DNA of 64,000 nt, from positions 2,852,001 through 2,916,000 of the forward strand of contig NZ_UHIP01000001.1 in the NCBI RefSeq assembly GCF_900460245.1. Direction: 5' to 3'. The notes beneath the pieces were generated by a model. It was not told where the DNA came from, did no database searches, and worked only from the letters and a program-made list of their open reading frames with translations. The DNA comes from Vibrio fluvialis (GTDB taxonomy: Bacteria > Pseudomonadota > Gammaproteobacteria > Enterobacterales > Vibrionaceae). This document shows, piece after piece, positions 36,569 to 46,622 of the stretch. A program made the position numbers and the translations under genes. Numbering within the stretch: position 1 is the stretch's first letter; every line of letters begins with the position of its first letter.

Positions 36569-38323
36569 ATGCAGTGGACTCTCGCAACGCTCGCCACGTC
36601 AGGGCTGATATTTTCTTTCGCCGCGCAAGCCGCACCAAATCAAGTCACCGACGCGATTGCACCTGAGCAAAGCAGCGGACTGGCAAGCAAACAACTGGTG
36701 AAAGCCCAGAACTGGATGGTGACCGCGGCCAACCCGCTCGCCGCCGAAGCGGGCGCGCAAATTCTGCGCGATGGCGGCAATGCCATCGACGCCATGGTGA
36801 CGGTGCAGCTGATGCTGGGCTTGGTCGAACCGCAGTCGTCCGGCATTGGCGGTGGCGCCTTTTTGGTGTATTGGGACGCCAAGCAAAAGGCGCTCACGAC
36901 CTTTGATGGCCGCGAAACCGCGCCGCTCGATGCGACGCCGCGGCTGTTTCTCGACAGCGCCGGCCAGCCGCTGAAATTTTACGATGCCGTGGTCGGTGGC
37001 CGCTCCGTCGGCACGCCGGGCACCGTCAAACTGCTGTGGGAGACGCATCGTCTGTACGGCAAAATGGCCTGGGCGCGCCTGATTGAGCCGGTAGTCAAAC
37101 TGGCACAAGAGGGGTTTGAAGTCAGCCCGCGCCTTGCCACGCTGATTGCCGACGATCAGCAGCGTTTGAGCCGTTTCCCCGCCACCAAAGCCTATTTCTT
37201 TCAGCCCGACGGCTCGCCGCTGACCGCAGGCTCCGTGCTGAAAAACCCCGAGTACGCCGCCACGCTGAGCGCCATCGCCCAGCGCGGTGACAAAGCGTTC
37301 TATCAGGGCGAAATCGCCGAAGACATCGTCCACACGGTTCAGACCGCGATGGGCAACCCGGGTGTGCTGGCGCAGCATGATTTCGATGCTTACCAAATCA
37401 AACAACGTGCAGCCGTGTGCGCGCCGTATCAAAGCTATCAGGTGTGTGGCATGGGGCCGCCAAGCTCCGGCGCACTGACCGTCGGCCAGATTCTGGCACT
37501 GACCGAGAAATATGACCTCAAAGGCTGGGGTGCCAGCAGCGCCAAATCGTGGCAGGTGATTGGCGATGCCTCACGACTGGCGTTTGCCGACCGCGGCTTG
37601 TACATGGCCGATCAGGATTATGTGCCGATGCCAACGGAAGGACTGCTCGATCCCGGGTATCTGGCGCAGCGCGCCAAGCTGATTCAGCCGGGCAAAGCCC
37701 TGACCAGCGCCGAAGCCGGCACGCCACCTTGGCAACATGCGATGCTGCAAAGCCCCGATCAGTCCATCGAACTGCCGTCCACCAGCCATTTCAACATCGT
37801 CGACCGTGACGGTAACGTGGTGTCCATCACCACCACCATCGAAAACGCGTTCGGCTCCCGTCTGTTTGTACGCGGCTTTTTGCTCAACAACGAACTGACC
37901 GATTTCTCCTTTGCGACCCACGATAACGGCCGCCCAATAGCCAACCGTCTGGAGCCGGGCAAGCGGCCGCGTTCTTCGATGGCCCCCACGATTGTGCTGC
38001 ACAACGAGCAACCTTACTTAGCCATCGGTTCACCGGGTGGCAGCCGCATCATCGGCTATGTGGCGCAGGCGTTGATTGCCCATCTGCAATGGGGCATGGA
38101 CATTCAGAGCGCGATTAACCAGCCGCATGTGCTCAACCGCTTTGGGGAAACCGATGTCGAACAGGGCACCCAAGCGGAGCAGCTCAAACCGGAACTGGAG
38201 AAGATGGGCGTGAAAGTCGCCGTGCGCGATCTCAACTCCGGCTTGCACGCGATTCGCATCACAGTGCAAGGTCTGGAAGGCGCGGCGGATCCTCGTCGTG
38301 AAGGGGTCGCGATCGGCGAGTGA
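36569..38323 (+). CDS. ggt: Gamma-glutamyltransferase
   Basis: Periplasmic Ntn-hydrolase that cleaves gamma-glutamyl bonds of glutathione and transfers the glutamyl group. Signal peptide ~1-21 (FSFAAQA|APNQ). The precursor self-cleaves before the catalytic Thr, predicted at residue 405 (STSHFNIVDRDGNVVSIT). GIGGGAFLVYWD (~92) and GSPGGSRIIGYVAQ (~489-502) are family signatures. Length 584 is normal. AAGGAGAAGAGT precedes the ATG. Placed alone; its glutathione link is shared with gorA at 47.6 kb. Confidence 0.95.
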   Translation: MQWTLATLATSGLIFSFAAQAAPNQVTDAIAPEQSSGLASKQLVKAQNWMVTAANPLAAEAGAQILRDGGNAIDAMVTVQLMLGLVEPQSSGIGGGAFLVYWDAKQKALTTFDGRETAPLDATPRLFLDSAGQPLKFYDAVVGGRSVGTPGTVKLLWETHRLYGKMAWARLIEPVVKLAQEGFEVSPRLATLIADDQQRLSRFPATKAYFFQPDGSPLTAGSVLKNPEYAATLSAIAQRGDKAFYQGEIAEDIVHTVQTAMGNPGVLAQHDFDAYQIKQRAAVCAPYQSYQVCGMGPPSSGALTVGQILALTEKYDLKGWGASSAKSWQVIGDASRLAFADRGLYMADQDYVPMPTEGLLDPGYLAQRAKLIQPGKALTSAEAGTPPWQHAMLQSPDQSIELPSTSHFNIVDRDGNVVSITTTIENAFGSRLFVRGFLLNNELTDFSFATHDNGRPIANRLEPGKRPRSSMAPTIVLHNEQPYLAIGSPGGSRIIGYVAQALIAHLQWGMDIQSAINQPHVLNRFGETDVEQGTQAEQLKPELEKMGVKVAVRDLNSGLHAIRITVQGLEGAADPRREGVAIGE

Positions 38324-38342
38324 TCCTCACGTAATCGATCGT

Positions 38343-38380
38343 CCCACCGTTTTGTAAGAGATCTCGCACAAAGCGGTGGG
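38343..38380 (+). promoter_or_regulatory. VarA/GacA-type box inside a long inverted repeat, upstream of csrB
   Basis: TGTAAG-AGATCT-CGCACA (38353-38370) matches the GacA/UvrY/VarA site TGTAAG-N6-CTTACA with two differences. It is embedded in a wider inverted repeat, CCCACCG (38343-38349) against CGGTGGG (38374-38380), with inner arms TTTGT/ACAAA. It is ~175 bp before the predicted RNA start, the usual distance for these activators. Confidence 0.65.
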
Positions 38381-38494
38381 GTAATCTCGCTTTTTATCTG
38401 GCAAAAAGGACAACAACAAATCGTAAGTGGTTGTTTTTAAATAAACTCAATGTATTAGAGCAAAATAAATCGCTACGTAATCGATTTCCTCACA

Positions 38495-38522
38495 TTGCCC
38501 CGCAGAGCGAAATCCGTAAGAT
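38495..38522 (+). promoter_or_regulatory. Predicted csrB promoter
   Basis: TTGCCC (38495-38500), 16-bp spacer, TAAGAT (38517-38522). It would start transcription near 38529. Weak match to consensus, which fits an activator-dependent promoter. Confidence 0.45.
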
Positions 38523-38527
38523 GAATC

Positions 38528-38946
38528 GTGTCGGAAGGATGCTGACACGGAACAGGAAATCACTACGGATTGGTGATCTTCAGGAAGAAGATACGGTTAT
38601 TCAGGATGAATGATCGGCAAGGATAGCAAACAGGACATTGAACGGACTCAATCGTTACCAGGAAGGCGACGACAAGGGAATGACAATGGACTCCTCTGGA
38701 CGAGGCAAGGACTCAGCATCAGGATGATGCCAAGGACACCGCTCAGGGAACAAGTGATGAGAGCTAACCAGGATAGTTAGCAGATCAGGAAGATCAAGGA
38801 CACCGCTAGGATGGCGATGAACGGATTACGCTGACGGATACAGCATACTTATCAAGGAATAGATGCAGGGAGCACCTATTAGTAGCCGGATTGCTGCGAG
38901 TAAGACTATAACCCCGAAGGGCTTTGGCCCCTCGGGGTTTTTCTTT
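38528..38946 (+). ncRNA. csrB: CsrB-type CsrA-sequestering small RNA
   Basis: A ~415-nt untranslated RNA between ggt and uvrD. I count 15 AGGA motifs plus about nine further GGA triplets. Several sit in the loops of short hairpins, e.g. GCATC-AGGA-TGATGC, GCTAACC-AGGA-TAGTTAGC, ATCTTC-AGGA-AGAAGAT. This is the hallmark of CsrB/RsmZ RNAs, which bind many CsrA dimers and free CsrA-repressed mRNAs. It ends in a strong terminator. Vibrio carries three such RNAs (CsrB, CsrC, CsrD); which one this is cannot be certain. The 5' end is predicted from the promoter and may shift by several bases. Confidence 0.85.
38909..38946 (+). terminator. Terminator of the CsrB-type RNA
   Basis: AACCCCGA..TCGGGGTT outer stem with an inner GGGC/GCCC pair, followed by TTTTTCTTTT. 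Confidence 0.92.
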
Positions 38947-38989
38947 TGCTATCGCTCAAAAATGGCGTGTTATCCGTCGGCGGCAAACG

Positions 38990-39020
38990 TAAAAAAACCC
39001 GGTACACTGACCGGGTTTTT
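38990..39020 (-). terminator. Terminator after uvrD
   Basis: Stem ACCCGGT/ACCGGGT with ACACTG loop and a run of seven Ts on the minus strand, 19 bp after the uvrD stop codon. Confidence 0.9.
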
Positions 39021-39038
39021 CGTGACTCATCCGTCGGG

Positions 39039-41213
<2,175 letters not shown>

Positions 41214-41530
41214 GGCTTAGCTACTGGTTATTTATACATAATTTGAACGATTATACCCCTAAACGCAGCGAGACCCAAGCGAGCGAAATTTCCCTCGGAT
41301 TTCCCCTCTCCTCGCACAAAACTTCTGCTCTCAGGTAAAAAATATCAAAAATTTTCCCACATAAAATTGTTCGATAAATCATCACCTTAATTATAAATTT
41401 CATCAATATTTCACTTTTTCCTATTTTCGTTGTGAAAGTTTTCTGCGCGCCTGCCTCTCTTTTTGGGTAAGCAAGCCACAACAACGGCCTGCGACAATAA
41501 CGACCAAGGAACAGTCTCGAGGAAATGAAG
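41214..41530. other. A+T-rich intergenic region upstream of the bufferin operon
   Basis: About 317 bp between divergent uvrD and the bufferin operon. No ORF stands out. A stretch GTAAGC (41467-41472) ... CGACAA (41492-41497) near the operon start could be part of an ECF-sigma type promoter, but this is a weak guess. The ribosome site GAGGA (41519-41523) precedes the operon. Confidence 0.4.
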
Positions 41531-41791
41531 ATGAAAAAATCAAACCTAGCAGTCACAGCAGCAATCACTGGCCTACTGGCAATGGGCGGCACTCTGTTGA
41601 CCGCAGCGCCAGCCGCCGCCGCAGAGAAAGAAAAATGCTACGGCGTGGCGAAAGCGGGCAAAAATGACTGCGCGACCAAAACCAGCTCCTGCGCAGGCAC
41701 GTCAAAAATGGATCATCAGAAAGATGCGTTTGTCGTGGTACCAAAAGGTCTGTGCGACAAACTGGCTGGCGGCAGCACCATGGACAAGTAA
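41531..41791 (+). CDS. bufA1: BufA1-type bufferin metallophore precursor (DUF2282)
   Basis: An 86-residue secreted peptide. Basic start, hydrophobic core and AAPAAAA cleavage region give a signal peptide (~1-31). The core [20 protein letters not shown] is the DUF2282 signature; cysteines are at 36, 47, 54 and 75. In described bufferins, BufB/BufC modify cysteines of such peptides, which then bind copper or related metals in the periplasm. I start at 41531 because GAGGA is 7 bp upstream; an ATG at 41525 is too close to it. First gene of a four-gene operon. Confidence 0.85.
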   Translation: MKKSNLAVTAAITGLLAMGGTLLTAAPAAAAEKEKCYGVAKAGKNDCATKTSSCAGTSKMDHQKDAFVVVPKGLCDKLAGGSTMDK

Positions 41792-41869
41792 CCACACTCT
41801 GCGACTTGAGTGCGCGGCGCTGGCGGCGCACTCGATTTATCTCCCTGACCCCGCGATAAGGACACGCCC

Positions 41870-42733
41870 ATGCACTCAACGCACTCTCACCCTCAGGTCG
41901 GCGTGGGGTTACGCAGCCCACACATGAACCATTTTCTCAGCCAACCGACCCCGTTGAACTGGCTGGAAATTCACAGCGAAAACTATTTTCAGCCTCACGC
42001 CCCGGCTCGACGCGATTTGCGCCGCCTGCGTGAGCGCTACGACATCAGCTGCCACGGCATCGGCTTATCACTCGGTTCGGTGGCCGCGGTCAATGCGCAA
42101 CATCTGGCGCAGCTCAAAACGTTAGTCGATGACATCGACCCCATCCTGATTTCTGATCACCTCAGCTGGAGCGAAAACGGCGGCCACTATTTTAACGACC
42201 TGCTACCACTGCCCTACACCGAAGAAGCGCTGGCGGTGTTCTGCCGCAATGTCGATCAGGTGCAACACGCACTGGGTCGCCCGCTGCTGATTGAGAACCC
42301 GTCCAGCTACCTGCGTTTTTCTCACTCAACCATTCCGGAGTGGGAGTTTTTGTGCGCGGTGCAACAGCGCACCGATTGCCGTTTGCTGCTCGATCTCAAC
42401 AACGTGCATGTGTCCGCGTTTAACCATGGCTTTGACAGCCAGACATATCTTGATGCCATTCCCGCCAGTGCGGTGGAGGAAATTCATCTCGCGGGTTACT
42501 CCGTCAAAATGCTGCCGCAGGGCGAAATCTGGATTGATACGCACAGCCGACCGGTGAGCGACGCGGTGTGGCAACTGTTTGAACGCTGGTGTCGTCAACA
42601 CGGCACGCGCCGTACCCTGATTGAGTGGGATCTGGATATTCCAGCGCCTGAAGTCCTGCTGGGCGAAGCGCACCAAGCGGCCGCACGCCTGCATGCGATT
42701 GATGCCGAACGCGGCATAAGGAGAGCCTCATGA
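41870..42733 (+). CDS. bufB: MNIO-type RiPP maturase, BufB/DUF692 family
   Basis: A 287-residue TIM-barrel protein of the DUF692 (MbnB-like, multinuclear non-heme iron) family. GVGLRSPHMNHFL and NWLEIHSENYF (~11-40) open the barrel. Iron-ligand rich blocks are SCHGIGLSLGS (~62), DHLSWS (~94), LIENPSSY (~140), LLDLNNVHVS (~174), EIHLAGYS (~206) and DTHSRPV (~224). It is expected to oxidise cysteines of the DUF2282 peptide with BufC. ATG 41870 follows AAGGA. Its stop overlaps bufC (ATGA). Confidence 0.9.
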   Translation: MHSTHSHPQVGVGLRSPHMNHFLSQPTPLNWLEIHSENYFQPHAPARRDLRRLRERYDISCHGIGLSLGSVAAVNAQHLAQLKTLVDDIDPILISDHLSWSENGGHYFNDLLPLPYTEEALAVFCRNVDQVQHALGRPLLIENPSSYLRFSHSTIPEWEFLCAVQQRTDCRLLLDLNNVHVSAFNHGFDSQTYLDAIPASAVEEIHLAGYSVKMLPQGEIWIDTHSRPVSDAVWQLFERWCRQHGTRRTLIEWDLDIPAPEVLLGEAHQAAARLHAIDAERGIRRAS

Positions 42734-43497
42734 CGCTGGCGCAATTGCAGGCGCAGTTTGCCCGCGGCCTCAACTATCAGGCGGGCGGCGACGAGTGCGC
42801 GATTATCGCGGACGGTTTGAGCGCCGATGAGCGACTGCAGATTTATCGCAACAACCGTGTGATCAGCCTGAGCGAAGTGCTCGAAGCCACCTATCCTATG
42901 CTGCTGGCGGTGCTGGGCAACGAGTGTTTTGCCGCGCTGGCACGCGAATACGTGCTGTCGCATCCGCTGACCCGTGGTGATGTCAGCCACTATGGCGAAG
43001 GGTTTGCGGCTGTGATTGAACGCGCGCAGCCCGTGATGCAGGCCGCGCCGTATGCCGCGGCACTGGCGCGGTTTGAATGGGCGCTTGACCACGTGCAGCA
43101 ACAATACGCACAGGCACCGCGCAATGACTATCAGCCACTCAGCACGCTGAGTCAGGTCGCGCCGGAACAGCAGCCACAACTGGTGTTTGAGTTAGTGCCG
43201 TGGGCCGCACCATTTTGCGCACCGTTTGCGCTGTTTGATTTGCAGCGTGCGATGCGGGATGACGACTTTAGCCAGCTCACTTTAAATGCGCTTCAGTCGG
43301 GGATCATCGCCTGCACTGCCGATGGCGAGCCGTGGACACAAGCGCTGGATGAGCCGACTTATCAGTTGTTGCTGGCGATGCATCATCGCGCGCCGTTGGG
43401 GCAGATTCATCCAGATGCACTGGCGGCGTTGCCCGCCATCATGGCGATGGAGATTGTCGCCGGCTTTCGTGTAGCCGCCCCCAATACCCACGATTAA
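42730..43497 (+). CDS. bufC: BufC/HvfC-type peptide-modification partner (DUF2063)
   Basis: A 255-residue protein with an N-terminal DUF2063 domain: LAQLQAQFARGL (~3-14), RLQIYRNNRVISLSEVLEATYPML (in parts: RLQIYRNNRVISLSEVL, EATYPML; ~36-59) and FAALAREYVLSHPLTRGD (~67-84). These proteins hold the precursor and assist the MNIO enzyme. The C-terminal half is less conserved. Overlaps bufB by 4 bp. Confidence 0.88.
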   Translation: MTLAQLQAQFARGLNYQAGGDECAIIADGLSADERLQIYRNNRVISLSEVLEATYPMLLAVLGNECFAALAREYVLSHPLTRGDVSHYGEGFAAVIERAQPVMQAAPYAAALARFEWALDHVQQQYAQAPRNDYQPLSTLSQVAPEQQPQLVFELVPWAAPFCAPFALFDLQRAMRDDDFSQLTLNALQSGIIACTADGEPWTQALDEPTYQLLLAMHHRAPLGQIHPDALAALPAIMAMEIVAGFRVAAPNTHD

Positions 43498-43512
43498 ATT
43501 AAGGAGCCCGAC

Positions 43513-43971
43513 ATGGCTGACTTCATGCACCGTTATAAAGCCCTGTGCCATTGGCTGCAACGCGACTTCGCCAGCCTGGTTTTACTGCTGTGCCGCGTCT
43601 GGGCTGGCTGGGTGTTCTGGCAATCAGGGCTGAGTAAAATCGCCAACTGGGACAGTACGCTGTACTTGTTTGAACTGGAATATCAGGTCCCGCTACTACC
43701 GTGGCAGCTCGCCGCGTATCTGGCAACCGGCGCCGAACTGGCGCTGCCGCTGCTGTTGATTCCGGGGCTTTTCGGTCGACTCAGCGCACTGGCCCTGTTT
43801 GCGGTCAATGCGATGGCGGTGGTGTCGTATCCGCTGTTGTGGCAACAAGGATTTACCGACCACCAGCTGTGGGGATTAATGTTATTGATGGTGTTCGTGT
43901 GGGGGCCGGGCAATCTGTCGCTGGATAACTGGCTGAGCCGCAAGTGGCAGCGCGTTATTCTGCAGAATTGA
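43513..43971 (+). CDS. DoxX-family membrane protein
   Basis: A 152-residue protein with four hydrophobic segments (~20-45, ~62-85, ~88-108, ~115-135) and the DoxX N-terminal pattern LCRVWAGWVFWQSGLSKI (~26-43). A DoxX gene often ends bufferin and gig-type operons. It may supply redox equivalents at the membrane; this is inferred from family context. AAGGAG ribosome site 7 bp upstream. Its 3' end overlaps a convergent lipoprotein gene by 17 bp. Confidence 0.87.
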   Translation: MADFMHRYKALCHWLQRDFASLVLLLCRVWAGWVFWQSGLSKIANWDSTLYLFELEYQVPLLPWQLAAYLATGAELALPLLLIPGLFGRLSALALFAVNAMAVVSYPLLWQQGFTDHQLWGLMLLMVFVWGPGNLSLDNWLSRKWQRVILQN

Positions 43972-44185
43972 GATCGTCTTTCACCGAGTTAACCGCATCG
44001 CGCGTCGCATGCCCAATCGCTTTGGTGGTGTCGCGCGTGGCATGGCCAATGGCTGTCGCTGCGTCGCGGGTGGCGTGACCGACGTCGGTGCCTGCCTGTT
44101 TCATCTCAGCGCAGCCCGCCATCGTCAGTAACGCACTGACCGATAACGTTTGAATCCACAACTTAGCGCGTTTTGTCGTTTGCAT
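43955..44185 (-). CDS. Small repeat lipoprotein
   Basis: A 76-residue protein with a lipoprotein signal (lipobox LTMAGC, Cys25). The mature part is three tandem 11-residue repeats of the type GHATRDxxxAI (residues 36-68), an amphipathic pattern that suggests a helical surface. No family is recognised. It overlaps the doxX 3' end in convergent orientation. It is preceded by GGAGATTCGCC as ribosome site and stands alone. Confidence 0.65.
   Translation of the reverse strand: MQTTKRAKLWIQTLSVSALLTMAGCAEMKQAGTDVGHATRDAATAIGHATRDTTKAIGHATRDAVNSVKDDLNSAE
43982..44080 (-). repeat. Three 33-bp imperfect tandem repeats inside the lipoprotein gene
   Basis: Residues 36-46, 47-57 and 58-68 of the lipoprotein are copies of the same 33-bp unit (GHATRD core identical in all three). 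Suggests growth of the gene by in-frame duplication. Confidence 0.85.
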
Positions 44186-44236
44186 GGCGAATCTCCAACT
44201 AATCCATAGGGTCGCGTAATATCCCTTACTCTAACA

Positions 44237-44266
44237 AATAACCCCGCTCAATGGAGCGGGGTTATT
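44237..44266. terminator. Hairpin between the lipoprotein gene and prlC
   Basis: Long perfect stem AATAACCCCGCTC/GAGCGGGGTTATT with ATG-containing loop, downstream of prlC on the minus strand. The T-run is weak but the stem is very stable. Confidence 0.75.
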
Positions 44267-44300
44267 GTCATGCTTTGGTTAACTGCGCCAAGAGAGCGAC

Positions 44301-46343
44301 TCAGGCCGCAATGCCGGCGTGGCGCAGCAGCGCATCGATCTGAGGTTCACGGCCGCGGAAGCGTTTGAACAGCTCCATCGGCTCTTCGCTGCCGCCCATT
44401 TCAAGAATGTTATTGAGGAAGCTCAAACCCGTTTCGCGGTTGAAGATACCCTCTTCTTCAAATCGAGAGAACGCATCGGCCGACAACACTTCAGCCCACA
44501 GGTAGCTGTAGTAACCCGCGCTGTAGCCGCCAGCAAAAATATGGCTGAAGCTGTGCGAGAAACGATTCCATTCCAGGCTTGGCAGCACCGCCACTTTCTT
44601 CTTCACGTCGGCGAGCGTTTCCAGCACTTTCGGGCCTTGTTCCGGATCGTATGTAGTGTGCAGGGTGAAATCGAACAAGCCGAATTCCAACTGACGCAGA
44701 ATAAACATTGCAGACTGGAAGTTCTTCGCAGCCAGCATTTTTTCCAGCATCGCTTTTGGCAGCGGTTCACCGGTTTCGTAGTGACCGGAGATAAACGCCA
44801 GCGCCTCTTCTTCCCAGCACCAGTTTTCCAGGAACTGACTTGGCAGCTCGACAGCATCCCACGGCACACCGTTGATGCCAGACACCGAACCCACCTCAAC
44901 TTGCGTCAACATGTGGTGAATGCCGTGGCCGGTTTCATGGAACAGCGTGACCACTTCATCATGGGTAAACAGCGCCGGTTTGTTGCCCACCGGACGGTTG
45001 AAGTTACAGGTCAGGTACGCGACTGGCGTTTGCAACTCGCCTTCACCGTTAATGCGGCGCACGCGGCACTCATCCATCCACGCGCCGCCACGTTTGTGCT
45101 CACGGGCATACAAATCGAGGTAGAAGCTGCCACGCAGTGTGCCTTCGCTGTCGAAAATATCGAAGAAACGCACCGATTCGTGCCAGGTATCAACACCTTG
45201 ACGCTCTTTCACTTCCATACCGAATACGCGATTGAGTACTTCAAACAGGCCACTCACCACTTTGTGTTCCGGGAAGTAAGGGCGCAGTTCTTCGTCTGAA
45301 ATATCAAACAGATGCTGCTTTTGTTTTTCACTGTAGTACGCGATGTCCCACAGGTTCAGCGCCGTCACGCCAAACTCTTGCTCGGCGAACTGGCGCAGCT
45401 CTTCCACTTCGCGCTCGCCCTGCGGCTTGGCTTTGGCAGCGAGGTTATTCAAAAAGCCCAGTACCTGCTCTGGCGATTCGGCCATTTTAGTCGCCAGCGA
45501 TTTTTCGCTGTAGGTGTTAAAACCGAGCATGCGCGAGATTTCGTGGCGCAGTTTCAACTGCTCGGCAATGATTTCGCTGTTGTCCCACTTACCGGCATTC
45601 GGACCACGATCCGAGGCGCGGGTCACATACGCTTCGTACAGTTCCTGACGCAGCGCCTGGTTGTCACAGTAGGTCATCACCGGCAGGTAAGACGGAATGT
45701 CGAGTGTCAGCAGATAACCTTCCAGCCCTTTGGCTTCTGCCGCTGCTTGCGCGGCCGCCAGCGCCGATTCCGGCATGCCTGACAGCTCATTCACGTCCGT
45801 GACGTGTTTGGTCCAGCCCATGGTGGCATCAAGCACGTTGTTAGAGAATTTCGAGCCCAGCTCCGACATGCGTTTGCTGATTTCGCCGTAGCGTTTTTGC
45901 TCTGCCGCTGGCAGGCCGATGCCCGACAACTCGAAATCACGCAGGCCGTCGGTGATAGTTTTCTGCTGCGCGCGGCTCAATGTGGCAAACGCTTTGCTGG
46001 CTTTGATTGCTTTGTAGGCCTCAAACAGCCCTTTGTGCTGACCGACCCACGTGCTGTATTCCGACAAAATCGGCAGGCAGCTTTCGTAGGCATCACGCAG
46101 CTCATCGCTGTTCATCACCGAGTTCATATGGCTGACCGGCGACCAGATACGGCTTAAGCGATCATCCACTTCTTCAATCGGCGCAATCACGCTCTCCCAG
46201 CTCGGCTCGGCGTTGCCTACCAGCACCGCATCAATGCGCGCGCGGCAATCTTCAATCGCCTTCTCAACCGCTGGCTTGACGTGCTCCGGTTTAATTGCAG
46301 AAAACGGTGGCAAATCCGTAAAGGTAAGAAGTGGATTAGACAT
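44301..46343 (-). CDS. prlC: Oligopeptidase A
   Basis: An M3-family zinc metallopeptidase of 680 residues (E. coli OpdA/PrlC also 680). It degrades signal peptides and small peptides in the cytoplasm. Zinc site HETGHGIHH (~467-475) with a downstream Glu. MSNPLLTFTDLPPFSAIKPEH is the usual N-terminus (here MSNPLLTFTDLPPFS, ~1-15). AAAAGGAACG lies before the ATG. Divergent from rlmJ. Confidence 0.95.
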   Translation of the reverse strand: MSNPLLTFTDLPPFSAIKPEHVKPAVEKAIEDCRARIDAVLVGNAEPSWESVIAPIEEVDDRLSRIWSPVSHMNSVMNSDELRDAYESCLPILSEYSTWVGQHKGLFEAYKAIKASKAFATLSRAQQKTITDGLRDFELSGIGLPAAEQKRYGEISKRMSELGSKFSNNVLDATMGWTKHVTDVNELSGMPESALAAAQAAAEAKGLEGYLLTLDIPSYLPVMTYCDNQALRQELYEAYVTRASDRGPNAGKWDNSEIIAEQLKLRHEISRMLGFNTYSEKSLATKMAESPEQVLGFLNNLAAKAKPQGEREVEELRQFAEQEFGVTALNLWDIAYYSEKQKQHLFDISDEELRPYFPEHKVVSGLFEVLNRVFGMEVKERQGVDTWHESVRFFDIFDSEGTLRGSFYLDLYAREHKRGGAWMDECRVRRINGEGELQTPVAYLTCNFNRPVGNKPALFTHDEVVTLFHETGHGIHHMLTQVEVGSVSGINGVPWDAVELPSQFLENWCWEEEALAFISGHYETGEPLPKAMLEKMLAAKNFQSAMFILRQLEFGLFDFTLHTTYDPEQGPKVLETLADVKKKVAVLPSLEWNRFSHSFSHIFAGGYSAGYYSYLWAEVLSADAFSRFEEEGIFNRETGLSFLNNILEMGGSEEPMELFKRFRGREPQIDALLRHAGIAA

Positions 46344-46537
46344 ATAACGTTCCTTTTAATAAAAGAGAGTACGTGACGAACCATCACGATACCTGAAGTC
46401 ATGGATGCTGGCGCAACGCGGCAGCCGGCGCGGCTAAGCACCTAAAATAATTCGATGATTTGCTGAGCGTACGTTATCAATAAGTCACTACGCCAGCAAA
46501 GAAGGATATGGCTATTACGTTAATAGATATAGTCAGG

Positions 46538-46566
46538 TTCAGCAATTTTCAATACTGGCGTATAAT
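46538..46566 (+). promoter_or_regulatory. Promoter for rlmJ
   Basis: TTCAGC (46538-46543), 17-bp spacer, perfect TATAAT (46561-46566), 57 bp before the likely start codon. Confidence 0.65.
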
Positions 46567-46622
46567 CGGGCGAACTGTTTTTTGAACTGACCAGCACCTG
46601 GTTTCGGGTGAGAGAGCGCAAT

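Noticed and set aside
44237..44266. Considered as a transposon or attachment repeat because of its long perfect arms.
   Set aside because: No matching repeat, transposase or integrase nearby; position after prlC fits a terminator.
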